DNA of 64,000 nucleotides from Spirosoma fluviale (GTDB lineage: Bacteria; Bacteroidota; Bacteroidia; Cytophagales; Spirosomataceae), in assembly GCA_945901025.1 (NCBI GenBank), contig CAMDJW010000016.1, positions 1 to 64,000 of the forward strand, written 5' to 3'. The notes under the pieces are model-generated. The model was not told where the DNA came from. It worked only from the letters and a program-made list of their open reading frames with translations, and did not search any database. Made by a program: the position numbers and the translations under genes. Shown piece after piece: positions 45,320 through 54,623 of the stretch. Each line of letters begins with the position of its first letter. The first letter of the stretch is position 1.

Positions 45320-46096
45320 TTAATTGGTTGGAACTATTCGAATCGTTTTTAAGCCGCTGGCACCTTCCCTTTTTCCTTCATCTTTGGGCTGGAACTTGGC
45401 TCCCTTGATTGCTTTCTTGTATTTTTCAACAAGAGATAATTTTACATTCGTTTTTTCAATCCGAATTTCAGTCACAAGACCTTTTTCATTGACACGAATA
45501 AAGAATGTTATTTCACCGGTTTCATTTCCATTGTCTATCGAGCTGATGACTGAAGTGGGGAAAGTCCAGTTTTGAGCAATGGGCTTTTCACCAGCCCCTG
45601 ATCCACTGCCTCCCGACCCACTGCCATTTCCAGATCCAGTTCCTCCTCCAGATCCTCCTTTACCTAAACCAGTACCTGATCCAGAACCTGAGGATACTGA
45701 TTTTGTAGTTCTTTTTCCTAGAGTAAGGTTTAAATCGACCACAGGTTCTTCAGGAACCACTTCTTTTGGTGGCGGCACAACCGTTGTTTTTACAGTAACC
45801 GGACTTTCAACAGTGCTTGTAATTGGAGGAACGGTATTTTGTTGGACCACTTCGGTCTCCGATTGAATAATCTCTTTCTTTTCCTCTAATTTAGGACTTG
45901 GAGCCTCTTGCTCAAAAGAGATTTCTCCTTTTGATCCCTCAGGTTCAAGCAAAACGGGTGCATTCGGATTTTCATTCCAAATTTTTACTGACCAAATAAG
46001 CAAAAAAAGCAACCCATTGAATAAGATCGTAATAACCAATGCTTTAATTTGATTTTTAAGTTCTAATTCTCTTTGTGCTTGATAACTAACGTTCAT
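45320..46096 (-). CDS. TonB-like energy transducer
   Basis: A 258-residue protein. One membrane anchor near the N-terminus (about 18-38: ALVITILFNGLLFLLIWSV), a Pro/Glu/Val-rich periplasmic rod (EQEAPSPKLEEKKE..., TVVPPPKEVVPEEP), a Gly/Ser run of about 35 residues at roughly 135-172, and a compact C-terminal domain with EITFFIRVNEKGLVTEIRIEKTNVKLSLVEKYKKAIKGAKFQP that is the TonB C-terminal fold. It would couple inner-membrane energy (ExbBD-like, not in the window) to outer-membrane receptors. Only 1 base after the HU/SPOR gene: last member of a four-gene operon with an OMP and a giant TPR protein. Confidence 0.82.
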   Translation of the reverse strand: MNVSYQAQRELELKNQIKALVITILFNGLLFLLIWSVKIWNENPNAPVLLEPEGSKGEISFEQEAPSPKLEEKKEIIQSETEVVQQNTVPPITSTVESPVTVKTTVVPPPKEVVPEEPVVDLNLTLGKRTTKSVSSGSGSGTGLGKGGSGGGTGSGNGSGSGGSGSGAGEKPIAQNWTFPTSVISSIDNGNETGEITFFIRVNEKGLVTEIRIEKTNVKLSLVEKYKKAIKGAKFQPKDEGKREGASGLKTIRIVPTN

Positions 46097-46097
46097 A

Positions 46098-47126
46098 TTA
46101 ATCTTTTTTAAACACCCAAATGTCTATTTTTTTATCTCTTTTCAATTTGGCCGCTTCTGAATATGCCAAATCCATATTTTTTGCGCTACCCAAACTAATC
46201 CTAAAATAGGTTTCATTTTCTAACTTAGGTAAAATGGTAGCTTCCTGAAAACCCTTATGAACAAGTTCAGCTTTACCTAATTCCGTTTTTTCTAATGTTT
46301 TAAAACTAGCTGCCACTAAGAAAATGTGATCTGAAATCTCAATATTTTTTGAAACAATAACAGGTTCCAACGCTTCATTTTCCGATTTAACCTCATCTAT
46401 AACCTCTAAATTATTTGATTTAGAAGGTAAAAGGGCTTTTTTCGTTTTTAGAATTTTTACTTGCTTTTGTTCTTTTTTAATTCGTATTGTCAAAGGTGAA
46501 AATGAACTATTCACAAATTTTGAATTAGGTTCTGTTAAAATATATGCCCCCATTCCGCCAACGATAAACGCTAAAAGTATGTAAGCATAAAATTTCGATG
46601 TGATTCTTCTTGGCTGTTGCACTTCCTCAACCTCCTCTTTTGTCTGCATTGGAAGATCCTCAATAGATTTTTCAATCGGGGCCTCAACTAAAACTGGTTT
46701 TTTTCCAGCTCCTGTCGACACAGAATAAAGACCAAATTGGTCTAAATCATAATTAAACGTTTGATTAGGTTCAAAAACTAGTTTAGATTCTTCCGTTAAC
46801 GAGAAGGTCCCTAAATTTCCAAAGGCCAATGGCTCATTATTTTTTAAACCATCCTTCATTTCTTTTCCAAAAGCTGCTACTAATTCAAATGCCTTTTTTT
46901 GAGAAATCATATTTTGCTTTACAATATGCATCGCCAATATCCCATCATCTGATTTCAATCGTTCATTAAAAGCGATGGATTTTTTTCTTGGATGGATAAT
47001 AGCTTCTTTTTCGTCAAATTTAAAATCCTGAACATTGATCACAAATCCCCCAAAATTAGGTATAATCACACAATCATGCTCTAAAAGCAAGAATTCAATC
47101 GCCTGAATAAAATCTATATTTTGCAT
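46098..47126 (-). CDS. HU-domain/SPOR-domain membrane protein
   Basis: A 342-residue protein with three parts. Residues 1-125: HU-CCDC81-like module, in two halves (FIQAIEFLLLEHDCVIIPNFGGFVIN... and SQKKAFELVAAFGKEMKDGLKNNEPLAFGNLGTFSLTEESKLVFEP), the DNA-bending-protein-derived domain found in Bacteroidota. Then one membrane segment at about 185-203 (KFYAYILLAFIVGGMGAYIL). C-terminal 80 residues: SPOR domain (FLVAASFKTLEKTELGKAELVHKGFQEATILPKLENETYFRISLGSAKNMDLAYSEAAKLKRD), which binds denuded peptidoglycan at septa. So it may tether nucleoid or a filament inside to the septal wall. Third in the operon, between the OMP (2-base gap) and tonB-like gene. Confidence 0.88.
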   Translation of the reverse strand: MQNIDFIQAIEFLLLEHDCVIIPNFGGFVINVQDFKFDEKEAIIHPRKKSIAFNERLKSDDGILAMHIVKQNMISQKKAFELVAAFGKEMKDGLKNNEPLAFGNLGTFSLTEESKLVFEPNQTFNYDLDQFGLYSVSTGAGKKPVLVEAPIEKSIEDLPMQTKEEVEEVQQPRRITSKFYAYILLAFIVGGMGAYILTEPNSKFVNSSFSPLTIRIKKEQKQVKILKTKKALLPSKSNNLEVIDEVKSENEALEPVIVSKNIEISDHIFLVAASFKTLEKTELGKAELVHKGFQEATILPKLENETYFRISLGSAKNMDLAYSEAAKLKRDKKIDIWVFKKD

Positions 47127-47128
47127 AA

Positions 47129-48850
47129 CTAAAATGAATAAGCCACTCCCACTGTGTAATTTAAGCTTTGTTGAGGATAAAATAAATAGCGTTCATAACT
47201 TTTTCCTAAAATATTATTGGCACTGACAAATGCATTGAATTTTTTAGTGATTAAATAATTCACTTTTAAATTTAGGTCAACGATATCTGGCATCTTAATC
47301 GCCAGGCCATTTCGAGGATTAAATCCATATAAACCTCCTAAATAAAATACATCTGGCGAAACAATGATTCGGTCCTTAAATGTAATGGAGTTGGTAAATG
47401 ATAAATTCATGGCTGGCTTATGAAATGGCCTCTCCAACGTTTTTGAATTATCCACGATTAAATCCTCATAAGTATTGAAATCATATTTTAAGATGGATAA
47501 TATCTTGTCAAAAATTTGATAATTAATTTGACCTGATAAATTAACTACTTGTACCTTTTTATCACCCCCTGCATAAACTACATCAAAACGTGATGAATCA
47601 GCTTTTGTCGCCATAAAAAATCCTAAATTACTATATTCTGAATACCCAAATTTGATTTCAAAATCAAAGTTACGCTCATTAGAACCTTTGATACCACCAT
47701 AAATATTACTCGACTGAATGGTGTTTTTTAACGTGATATTATTGGCCATCCAATTATTTTCAGATACAAACTGATTCATCGAATTAAAATAAGTATCAGC
47801 ACCAAAGCCCGCAAAAATGTGAACAAAGTCTGTAGGTTTGATGTCTAATTTGACAGTAGGAAATAGTCTCGTTTGATTTATGGATAGATTTTTATCCTTT
47901 TCATTCGATATATTAATTCCAGCTGTTACGGACACGCGATTGTTTTTATAATTAAAACTAGGACGGATCCTATATAATTCACGTCGGTTATTCGTAGTGC
48001 TTGTGGTAATTTCAGATAAAACCATATCCCCATTCAAATAGGCGGAAATTTGATCTGTTACATGTAAAACTGACTGGATTTTACTCTCCCACATCCATTC
48101 TCTATTCTCAAAACTTGTCGACAAATAATTCAATCCAGATGTAGCCGTATAATCGTATTTGGCATCTTTTTGTGCATTTCCTATGCTACCCGAATAATAG
48201 AATTTGTTGTAGACAATATTTAAATCATTAAGATTTCCAGTGAATTTCTTTTCATCTCTTCCGTAAAAATTGGCTTCAGTTCTTTTAAAGCCAATAGAAC
48301 CGTCTAGTAAATAATTGCCAGTGAATGTTTTACTATATAGTTTAACCTCATTTTCATTTCGAGCAGAAAATGCAGTACCCACTGGCCCTCTTCTATTCGC
48401 ATCATGATTAATGTAAATACCTTGATACTGATTCTCTTTAGGAGAAAATCCAAAATGTCCATTGATTAACGTATGGCCATAATTACCTGCCCCTACCTTA
48501 ATCATATTTTTAAACTTGGGACCATAAGACGAAACTAATTCATCACCTTCTCTTGGGCCTATAATGGATGTCGTTAAAATAGCCGGACTTTTTACCTCCC
48601 ATTTTCTTTCAACAAAATCATATTTCATTTTTCTGCCTTTATTGGTATTCTCAACCTCCTCTAAAGCTTCGAAATTCCTAGATATTTCGGGTTTGAGTTC
48701 TATTTTACGCTCTTTTTCTAAAATAATATCATCATTCTGAATATTGCCCTCTTTTTTTTGCTGGCCATACACGATCGATTGCATACCTACTAGTATGAAC
48801 AATAAGCCGATGAATAATGTGGTCTTTTTGAGTTGGATTGTCATATTCAT
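47129..48850 (-). CDS. Outer-membrane beta-barrel protein, TonB-receptor-like
   Basis: A 573-residue protein with signal peptide (MNMTIQLKKTTLFIGLLFILVGMQSIVYGQQ). The chain after a short N-terminal region is a long series of beta hairpins with alternating aromatic residues (HTLINGHFGFSPKENQYQGIYINHDANRRGPVGTAF..., TFTGNYLLDGSIGFKRTEANFYGRDEKKFTGNLND), ending NNILGKSYERYLFYPQQSLNYTVGVAYSF: a C-terminal strand with terminal Phe as in TonB-dependent receptors. A plug domain is not evident, so it may be a plug-less barrel. It overlaps the end of the giant TPR gene by one base and is followed by the HU/SPOR gene. Confidence 0.8.
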   Translation of the reverse strand: MNMTIQLKKTTLFIGLLFILVGMQSIVYGQQKKEGNIQNDDIILEKERKIELKPEISRNFEALEEVENTNKGRKMKYDFVERKWEVKSPAILTTSIIGPREGDELVSSYGPKFKNMIKVGAGNYGHTLINGHFGFSPKENQYQGIYINHDANRRGPVGTAFSARNENEVKLYSKTFTGNYLLDGSIGFKRTEANFYGRDEKKFTGNLNDLNIVYNKFYYSGSIGNAQKDAKYDYTATSGLNYLSTSFENREWMWESKIQSVLHVTDQISAYLNGDMVLSEITTSTTNNRRELYRIRPSFNYKNNRVSVTAGINISNEKDKNLSINQTRLFPTVKLDIKPTDFVHIFAGFGADTYFNSMNQFVSENNWMANNITLKNTIQSSNIYGGIKGSNERNFDFEIKFGYSEYSNLGFFMATKADSSRFDVVYAGGDKKVQVVNLSGQINYQIFDKILSILKYDFNTYEDLIVDNSKTLERPFHKPAMNLSFTNSITFKDRIIVSPDVFYLGGLYGFNPRNGLAIKMPDIVDLNLKVNYLITKKFNAFVSANNILGKSYERYLFYPQQSLNYTVGVAYSF

Positions 48851-51800
48851 TACTTAATGGGTAGACTTTTTAATTTGTTTTTGGCTAATTCGATGACCGA
48901 CGTATCACTTGAATTGTCGATGACCGATTTTAAAATGGCCTTAGCCTGAGGCAAATTCTTTAAGGAAACAAAGTTTTCTGCTAATAGAATGTATGATTTA
49001 CCGATCACCGCATCAGACGCTTCCGCAAATTCATTTTTGAACTTGGTCGTAATCATATCGTTTGACTCCTTAAACTTGCCTTCACCACTTAATAATAAGG
49101 CTAATTCATATTGCGCTTCCGCTCCTATTTCATTTTTATCTAGGGTGATTACTTTGGCTAACCATTGTCTTTTAGATGCAATCTGGGTTGAATCACTGCT
49201 AAACATATCGGCTAATGAGCGGGTCAACTTAGCTTTTTCTTCTTTTGTAATGTTGGCTAATGGTTCTAATTCGTTTAATAATGTAGCAATGGAATCCACA
49301 TTTTTAGCTTCATACGTAATAGCAATGATTTTATTCATAGCCATCGTTTGTTGGTCTACCTCAGTATTTTTCGACTTAAACAATCGGTAAAAATGAATAG
49401 ACTCTGAATATTTTTTTTGTCCATATGATAATTCAGCAGCCCTCAAAATAACTTTATTTACCTGTGGGTGTTCATTTTGATCCATTACTTTTTGATAATA
49501 TTGAATGGCAGTTAATGTATCATTTATTTGGTCTGCTGCATCTGCTACTAGGTAATTAGCCTCTACAATATTTTCATTAGAGGGATACTTGGCAATAAAA
49601 TCTTTTAATGAACTAATGGCTTTGTCAAATTTCTTTCCTTCATATATAGCTCTTGCCGCTCCATATTTTAAATCGATGGCATCATTTTCAGACTCTGATT
49701 TGTTGGTATTTTGATAGGTGTCTAGCACTTGGCCAAATTCCTCTGGCTTGCCTACTTTAATTAAGTTCTCTTGAAGGCCAACTAAAGCATCTTTAGCGAT
49801 TTTCTCTGTCGTAAATTCATTGACGATTCTCTTATAATCTTGGATAGCCAAATCGAATTTATCACTATTCGTATAGGATTGAGCTCTTTTAAATATTGCT
49901 TGAGCTAAAAATTCACTGGCTTTGCTTGCAGAAATTATTTCCGTGAATCCAAGTATGGCTTCTGAATATTTAGCGGCATTGAACAAAATTAAATTCTCTT
50001 GATAAAATGCTTCATCCGCAAATTTAGAATCTGGAAAACCTAGTCTTACTTGTTTCATCGAAGCCCTAGCCTCATTTCCCCGATTTAAGTAAATAAGCGT
50101 CATACCCTTTTGAAACAAGGCATAATCTTTTTCCGTTTTTGCGATATCAGCTGCCTGGCTATAATAATTTAAAGCATCTTCATATTTTCGAGAAACCAAA
50201 TAAGTATCAGCAAGCCTCAATAAAATGGTTGGATTATTTTTAGCATTTGGCGTCAGCTTTAAACGATCTACATATGTCTTAAATAACGTGTTTGCTTTAC
50301 TAAATTCCTTTGTGTTGAAATATGCGAAGGCTAAACCAATTCTAATCTTCTGTACAAACTCTACTGTTTTATTAGAATTTGACATTAAAGGCGTATAAAT
50401 TTGAATGGCTTCTTCAAACTTCTTTTGCACAGATAATGCTTCTGCTTTCCCTAATAAAGCCTTTAGTTTTATATCTTCTTTTTCAGCGACTAAAATAGCC
50501 TCGTCGAAAAATTTTATTGCTGGTTCAAATTGGTTGTCATTATAGGACCTAACACCTAAATTATACGATAAGGTCTGATAGGCTAAATTGAGCTTAGGTG
50601 ACCGATTGCTAATGCCTTTTAAATAATTAACAGCCACCTCTAAATTATCAGAATTAATAAATGCATCAGCAACTAATTCAATAGCTTCCTCCGCATACTT
50701 GCTTTTCGGAAATTTAGCATTGAAGGCTTGTATCTCATTGATCGTTTCTGACCCTTTTCCTAAATCCAATAATACTTTGGCATAATTAAAATAGGCATCT
50801 TCTTGAATCGCTGGATTGAATGATAAACTTCTAGCTACCTGAAAAGCATCTAAAGTAGCCACTAAATTTCCCGCACTTAATTGGGCTAAAGCCGTAGTAA
50901 ATGCTGCATATTGGCCTAAAGAGTCCTTTTTGGCTACCAATTCTTTTAAGGTAACTGTGGCCTCATTGTATTTTTTTGTCTTAAAAAGAGAAAACCCGTA
51001 TCGATATTGAGATAGAGGGCTGAACTTGGAACCCGTCATTTTTCCAAATGCCTCATAACTTTTTATCGATTTTTCGAATTGATTTAACTGAAATTGTACA
51101 TCAGCGACCAACAAGGCTAATTCATCTAATCGGTATCCTGTATTCTTCTTAGCAATGATAGGTTCTGCATATTTTAATAATTCGGAGAATTTAGACTGAT
51201 TGAAATAACATAAACCGATCCAATTAGGGATCTCTTTTCTGTATTTACTACTTGCTTCTGCTTTGGCAAAATCGACCGCTGCCTCTCCATATCTTTTCTC
51301 ACCAAAATTAATCACTCCTGCATAATAGGAAGCGGAAAGCGCATATTCCTCCTCAGGCTCCACTTTAATTTCATTAAATACAGGTAGGGCTTCTAAATAT
51401 TTCTTTAGTTCAAAATAAGAAATGGCTAATTTGAATTTGGCTTCTAAATTAGTTTCAGAGGATCTACTTAAGTATTTTATCGCTTTGGCATAATCTCCAT
51501 TATCATAAAAAAATGTTCCAATACCCCTTAATAATTTAACGGCCTGTGGATGTTCTGGATTATTTGCAATAAATCGTTCCGCTAAAATTTCCGCCTCAGG
51601 TTGACTCATGTACAATGAGCACATCGTCATGTAATATTCGGCTAATACCTTTTGACCCGATTGCTCATTACTTAATGGTTCAAGACTTCCTAAATATGCG
51701 GAAAATTCTTCTCGAGCCGCTACATAGTTTTTTGAATCAAAGTATTCCTTTGCTTGTCTGAAATGTAGGGTGTGATCTTTGAAACTTAATGTTTGCTGGG

Positions 51801-51873
51801 CTATGGAGCCAAAAGAAATAAAAAAAAGTAGTATGAAGGGCAGCCAGCCAATGGGTGTATTTTTCAATTTCAT
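48850..51873 (-). CDS. Giant periplasmic TPR protein
   Basis: A 1007-residue protein, signal peptide 1-25 (MKLKNTPIGWLPFILLFFISFGSIAQ). The rest is a solenoid of about 25 TPR-like helical pairs, including RQAKEYFDSKNYVAAREEFSAYLG, YDNGDYAKAIKYLSRSSETNLEAKFKLAISYFELKKYLEALPVFNE and RIGLAFAYFNTKEFSKANTLFKTYVDRL; spacing is that of the YbgF/BamD-like TPRs. It has no catalytic domain. It starts the four-gene operon (TPR, barrel, HU/SPOR, TonB-like), pointing to a scaffold that joins an outer-membrane protein to the cell wall and inner membrane. A TATTTTTG box lies 30 bases before the ATG. No function is known to me. Confidence 0.85.
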   Translation of the reverse strand: MKLKNTPIGWLPFILLFFISFGSIAQQTLSFKDHTLHFRQAKEYFDSKNYVAAREEFSAYLGSLEPLSNEQSGQKVLAEYYMTMCSLYMSQPEAEILAERFIANNPEHPQAVKLLRGIGTFFYDNGDYAKAIKYLSRSSETNLEAKFKLAISYFELKKYLEALPVFNEIKVEPEEEYALSASYYAGVINFGEKRYGEAAVDFAKAEASSKYRKEIPNWIGLCYFNQSKFSELLKYAEPIIAKKNTGYRLDELALLVADVQFQLNQFEKSIKSYEAFGKMTGSKFSPLSQYRYGFSLFKTKKYNEATVTLKELVAKKDSLGQYAAFTTALAQLSAGNLVATLDAFQVARSLSFNPAIQEDAYFNYAKVLLDLGKGSETINEIQAFNAKFPKSKYAEEAIELVADAFINSDNLEVAVNYLKGISNRSPKLNLAYQTLSYNLGVRSYNDNQFEPAIKFFDEAILVAEKEDIKLKALLGKAEALSVQKKFEEAIQIYTPLMSNSNKTVEFVQKIRIGLAFAYFNTKEFSKANTLFKTYVDRLKLTPNAKNNPTILLRLADTYLVSRKYEDALNYYSQAADIAKTEKDYALFQKGMTLIYLNRGNEARASMKQVRLGFPDSKFADEAFYQENLILFNAAKYSEAILGFTEIISASKASEFLAQAIFKRAQSYTNSDKFDLAIQDYKRIVNEFTTEKIAKDALVGLQENLIKVGKPEEFGQVLDTYQNTNKSESENDAIDLKYGAARAIYEGKKFDKAISSLKDFIAKYPSNENIVEANYLVADAADQINDTLTAIQYYQKVMDQNEHPQVNKVILRAAELSYGQKKYSESIHFYRLFKSKNTEVDQQTMAMNKIIAITYEAKNVDSIATLLNELEPLANITKEEKAKLTRSLADMFSSDSTQIASKRQWLAKVITLDKNEIGAEAQYELALLLSGEGKFKESNDMITTKFKNEFAEASDAVIGKSYILLAENFVSLKNLPQAKAILKSVIDNSSDTSVIELAKNKLKSLPIK

Positions 51874-51902
51874 TGTAAATGATTACAGCATTCTGAATAA
51901 AA

Positions 51903-51910
51903 CAAAAATA
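51903..51910 (-). promoter_or_regulatory. -7 box of the TPR-barrel-HU/SPOR-TonB operon
   Basis: Minus strand TATTTTTG, exact TAnnTTTG, about 30 bases upstream of the TPR ATG. The -33 region does not match well. Confidence 0.45.
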
Positions 51911-51990
51911 CGATTTTTCTTCAAAATTATTGTGCTACCTACCTATTATTTTTAAGACTATTTTGCCAATTAATCATTAATTACTTTAAC

Positions 51991-52026
51991 ATTTGAGGTA
52001 TTTATTTAATTTGAGGTATTTATTTA
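51991..52026. repeat. 18-base direct tandem repeat
   Basis: ATTTGAGGTATTTATTTA twice, back to back (51991-52008, 52009-52026), 41 bases before the M61 gene. The first 11 bases of the unit after its initial A recur once more in the gapA upstream region. Confidence 0.9.
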
Positions 52027-52066
52027 ATTTTACACAATATGAAAATTCACCAACAAATTTAAGCAT

Positions 52067-53857
52067 ATGCTAAATCTCAAACTTAAATCAATTGTGCTCT
52101 CAATGGGCATTTTTTTCTTTTCTTATCCCCTAATGGCTAGTCCATTAAGTCATTTGATCAAAATGCCTGAGCCCCAAACTCATTATTTTGAAATCACCAC
52201 GACTGTCGACTTGTCAAATTTATCTTATAAAAAGTCATTTGTAGATTTTAAAATGGCGGCTTGGACACCAGGATCCTATTTAATCAGAGAATTTGCAAAA
52301 AATTTAGAAGCGGTAAAAGCTGAGGCCAATGGAAAACTCATGTCAATTTCTAAAATTAATAAGAATACATGGCGTGTTGCTTTAGGTGCTGCCACCAAGA
52401 AAATTCAAGTGACCTACAGGATTTATGCCTTTGAATTATCCGTTAGAACCTCTTTTTTAGATGATTCACATGGCTATATTAATCCTGCAAATATTCTTTT
52501 ATATGTAAACGATTTTGCAAATCTTCCTCATGACATTCGTATTGAGCCATATAAAAACTTTAAAGTGGTTTCTACTGCCTTAAAAGAAACAGGAAAATTT
52601 GCGTATCGGGCAAAAGACTTGGATGAATTAATTGACTCTCCTATTGAAATTGGTAATCATAAAGTTTGGGATTTTAAGGTGAATGGTATTCCGCATCAAA
52701 TAGCCTTTTATGGTACAGTAAAAGTTGATTCGAGTAAATTTTTGGCTGATGTGACTAAGGTATGTGAAGAAGCTCAGAAGGTAGTCGGCGAACACCCTTG
52801 TGATCATTATCTATTTATCATGCATAATATTAGCCGTGGAACCGGTGGATTGGAGCATTTGTATTCCACGACGTGTTCCGTTTCTAGGTCGGCCTATGAA
52901 AGTGAAAGTGGATATCAAGGTATTTTAGGTCTATTGGCCCACGAATATTTTCATCTTTGGAATGTGAAACGAATTAGGCCCAAAGCACTTGGACCTTTTG
53001 ATTATGAAAATGAGAATTACACGCATAATTTATGGCTTTCTGAGGGGATGACGAGCTATTATTCCGGAGTTATCTTACAAAGAATGGGTAAAATTTCAAA
53101 TCAAGGTTATGCCAATCGCATCGCTGCAGAAATTTCATCGGTCGAAAACACGCCTGGAAGCCATATTGAATCAGCCGCAGAAGCAAGTTGGGACGCATGG
53201 ATCAAATATTACCGTCCGAATGAAAACTCGCGCAACCAAACAGTTTCTTATTATGACAAAGGTTCGTTGTTAGGTCATGTGTTAAACGCGTGGATCATCA
53301 AATCTACTCAGGGGCAAAAATCTATAGACGATGTATTTAAACTCCTTTATCAGGCTTATTATAAAAAGTTGAACCGAGGATTTACTGACGCTGAGTTAGA
53401 AGATGCCTTTTCTAAAGTAGCTGGCATCTCAGCTAAGCCCATTTTTGAATCGTATATTTATGGAGTTCAAACGCCTGATTATCGAAATTTATTCAATGAA
53501 TTTGGTTTTACTTGGTCTAATACTAATGAGGGTAAGTCAATCCCATATTTAGGTTTCACAGCGGTGGCGGGTAAAATTATTTCTGTTTATCGAGGTGCTT
53601 CGGCTTATGTGTATGGATTAAATGTAGGCGACGAAATTGTGTCGGCTAATAAAGCCAATTTTGAAGGTTTGGATAAGTTGTTGGCCGATAAAAAAGTGGG
53701 TGACACTATTTTATTTACGGTTAAAAGAGATGGTTTGGAACGTAGTTTTGTGGTGCCGGTCCAACAAAGTCCCCTAATGGCGTTCTCGTTGACAGATCAA
53801 AAAACACTTAATGATAATAAGAAAAAATTACGTTTAAAATGGTTGGGGAGCCTCTAG
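52067..53857 (+). CDS. M61 family metallopeptidase with PDZ domain
   Basis: A 596-residue secreted protein, signal peptide about 1-25 (LSMGIFFFSYPLMASPL). An N-terminal beta-rich domain (about 30-190) precedes the catalytic M61 domain with HEYFHLWNVKRIRP (zinc His-Glu-x2-His motif) and LWLSEGMTSYYSG (the third ligand Glu). The C-terminal 100 residues (about 480-580) form a PDZ domain (GFTAVAGKIISVYRGASAYVYGLNVGDEIVSANKANF). Family known as glycyl aminopeptidases; it likely trims small peptides in the periplasm. The upstream tandem repeat is a candidate regulatory element. It overlaps the next minus-strand gene by 4 bases. Confidence 0.9.
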   Translation: MLNLKLKSIVLSMGIFFFSYPLMASPLSHLIKMPEPQTHYFEITTTVDLSNLSYKKSFVDFKMAAWTPGSYLIREFAKNLEAVKAEANGKLMSISKINKNTWRVALGAATKKIQVTYRIYAFELSVRTSFLDDSHGYINPANILLYVNDFANLPHDIRIEPYKNFKVVSTALKETGKFAYRAKDLDELIDSPIEIGNHKVWDFKVNGIPHQIAFYGTVKVDSSKFLADVTKVCEEAQKVVGEHPCDHYLFIMHNISRGTGGLEHLYSTTCSVSRSAYESESGYQGILGLLAHEYFHLWNVKRIRPKALGPFDYENENYTHNLWLSEGMTSYYSGVILQRMGKISNQGYANRIAAEISSVENTPGSHIESAAEASWDAWIKYYRPNENSRNQTVSYYDKGSLLGHVLNAWIIKSTQGQKSIDDVFKLLYQAYYKKLNRGFTDAELEDAFSKVAGISAKPIFESYIYGVQTPDYRNLFNEFGFTWSNTNEGKSIPYLGFTAVAGKIISVYRGASAYVYGLNVGDEIVSANKANFEGLDKLLADKKVGDTILFTVKRDGLERSFVVPVQQSPLMAFSLTDQKTLNDNKKKLRLKWLGSL

Positions 53858-54093
53858 TTGCCCAAACTTTGTGACATAGCCTCATACATATTTTTGAAAT
53901 TTTGTATGATGGTATTTTGAAAGGAGGAGCTGGTTGCCAGCTCCTCTATTTCTTTTTGATCAGAAAAATCCATGACCGAAAATTTGAAACTTTGCTCCAA
54001 TTCAGGTGTTTCAAATTTTAAAATGTATTTAGAATTCCATTCGAATAGGGATATTCGCATGGAATCATGAGGGATTTCTTTGATAAAATGCAT
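53854..54093 (-). CDS. Small hypothetical protein linked to cyclophilin
   Basis: A 79-residue protein, no signal peptide or membrane segment: [44 protein letters not shown]... IIQNFKNMYEAMSQSLG. The pattern of basic/aromatic strand followed by an amphipathic helix is like the small domain of unknown function seen in Bacteroidota as 'IscS/PPIase-linked' small proteins, but I do not recognise it. Its ATG overlaps the cyclophilin stop codon by one base, so it is translated from the same message. Genuine because of the overlap and even codon use. Confidence 0.6.
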   Translation of the reverse strand: MHFIKEIPHDSMRISLFEWNSKYILKFETPELEQSFKFSVMDFSDQKEIEELATSSSFQNTIIQNFKNMYEAMSQSLGN

Positions 54094-54530
54094 TAATCTT
54101 CAATGATTTTGATGCTTTGGATTACATCACCTTCTCTAATTTGGTCAATCACATCCAATCCTTCCACTACTTTACCAAAACACGTATGCTTGCGATCTAA
54201 GTGCGAAGTATTGTTTCTTGAATGACAAATGAAAAATTGAGATCCACCTGTATTTGGACCTCTATGTGCCATAGATAAAACTCCACGATCATGGTATTGA
54301 TTATTTCCAGTGAGTTCACAAGCAATACTATAGCCTGGACCTCCCCCACCTGTTCCATCAGGATCGCCTCCTTGGACAACAAAATCAGGGATCACACGAT
54401 GAAAAGTTAATCCATCATAAAATCCATTTTTAGAAAGGTCAGTAAAGTTTTTTACATGAATGGGCGCATCGTCTGCGTAAAATTCGATTTTCATTAACCC
54501 TTTGTCGGTTAACATTTCTGCGTAAGCCAT
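54093..54530 (-). CDS. Cyclophilin-type peptidyl-prolyl isomerase
   Basis: A 145-residue protein lacking a signal peptide. Cyclophilin landmarks: [55 protein letters not shown] (active-site [15 protein letters not shown]), [20 protein letters not shown] and [21 protein letters not shown]. It catalyses cis-trans isomerisation of X-Pro bonds, here in the cytosol. Short, close to the minimal cyclophilin length. It starts a two-gene unit with the 79-residue protein. Confidence 0.95.
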   Translation of the reverse strand: MAYAEMLTDKGLMKIEFYADDAPIHVKNFTDLSKNGFYDGLTFHRVIPDFVVQGGDPDGTGGGGPGYSIACELTGNNQYHDRGVLSMAHRGPNTGGSQFFICHSRNNTSHLDRKHTCFGKVVEGLDVIDQIREGDVIQSIKIIED

Positions 54531-54623
54531 ATTGATTTATTAATTTATTAGGCTACAAAGATGCGAATGAATTTTGAATTATTTAAATTGATAACAAATT
54601 CAGCATTTGTTTGATTATATAGC

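Noticed and set aside
45579-45866. Proline-rich 95-residue frame on the plus strand.
   Set aside because: It is the antisense of the Gly/Ser and Pro/Glu-rich region of the TonB-like gene.
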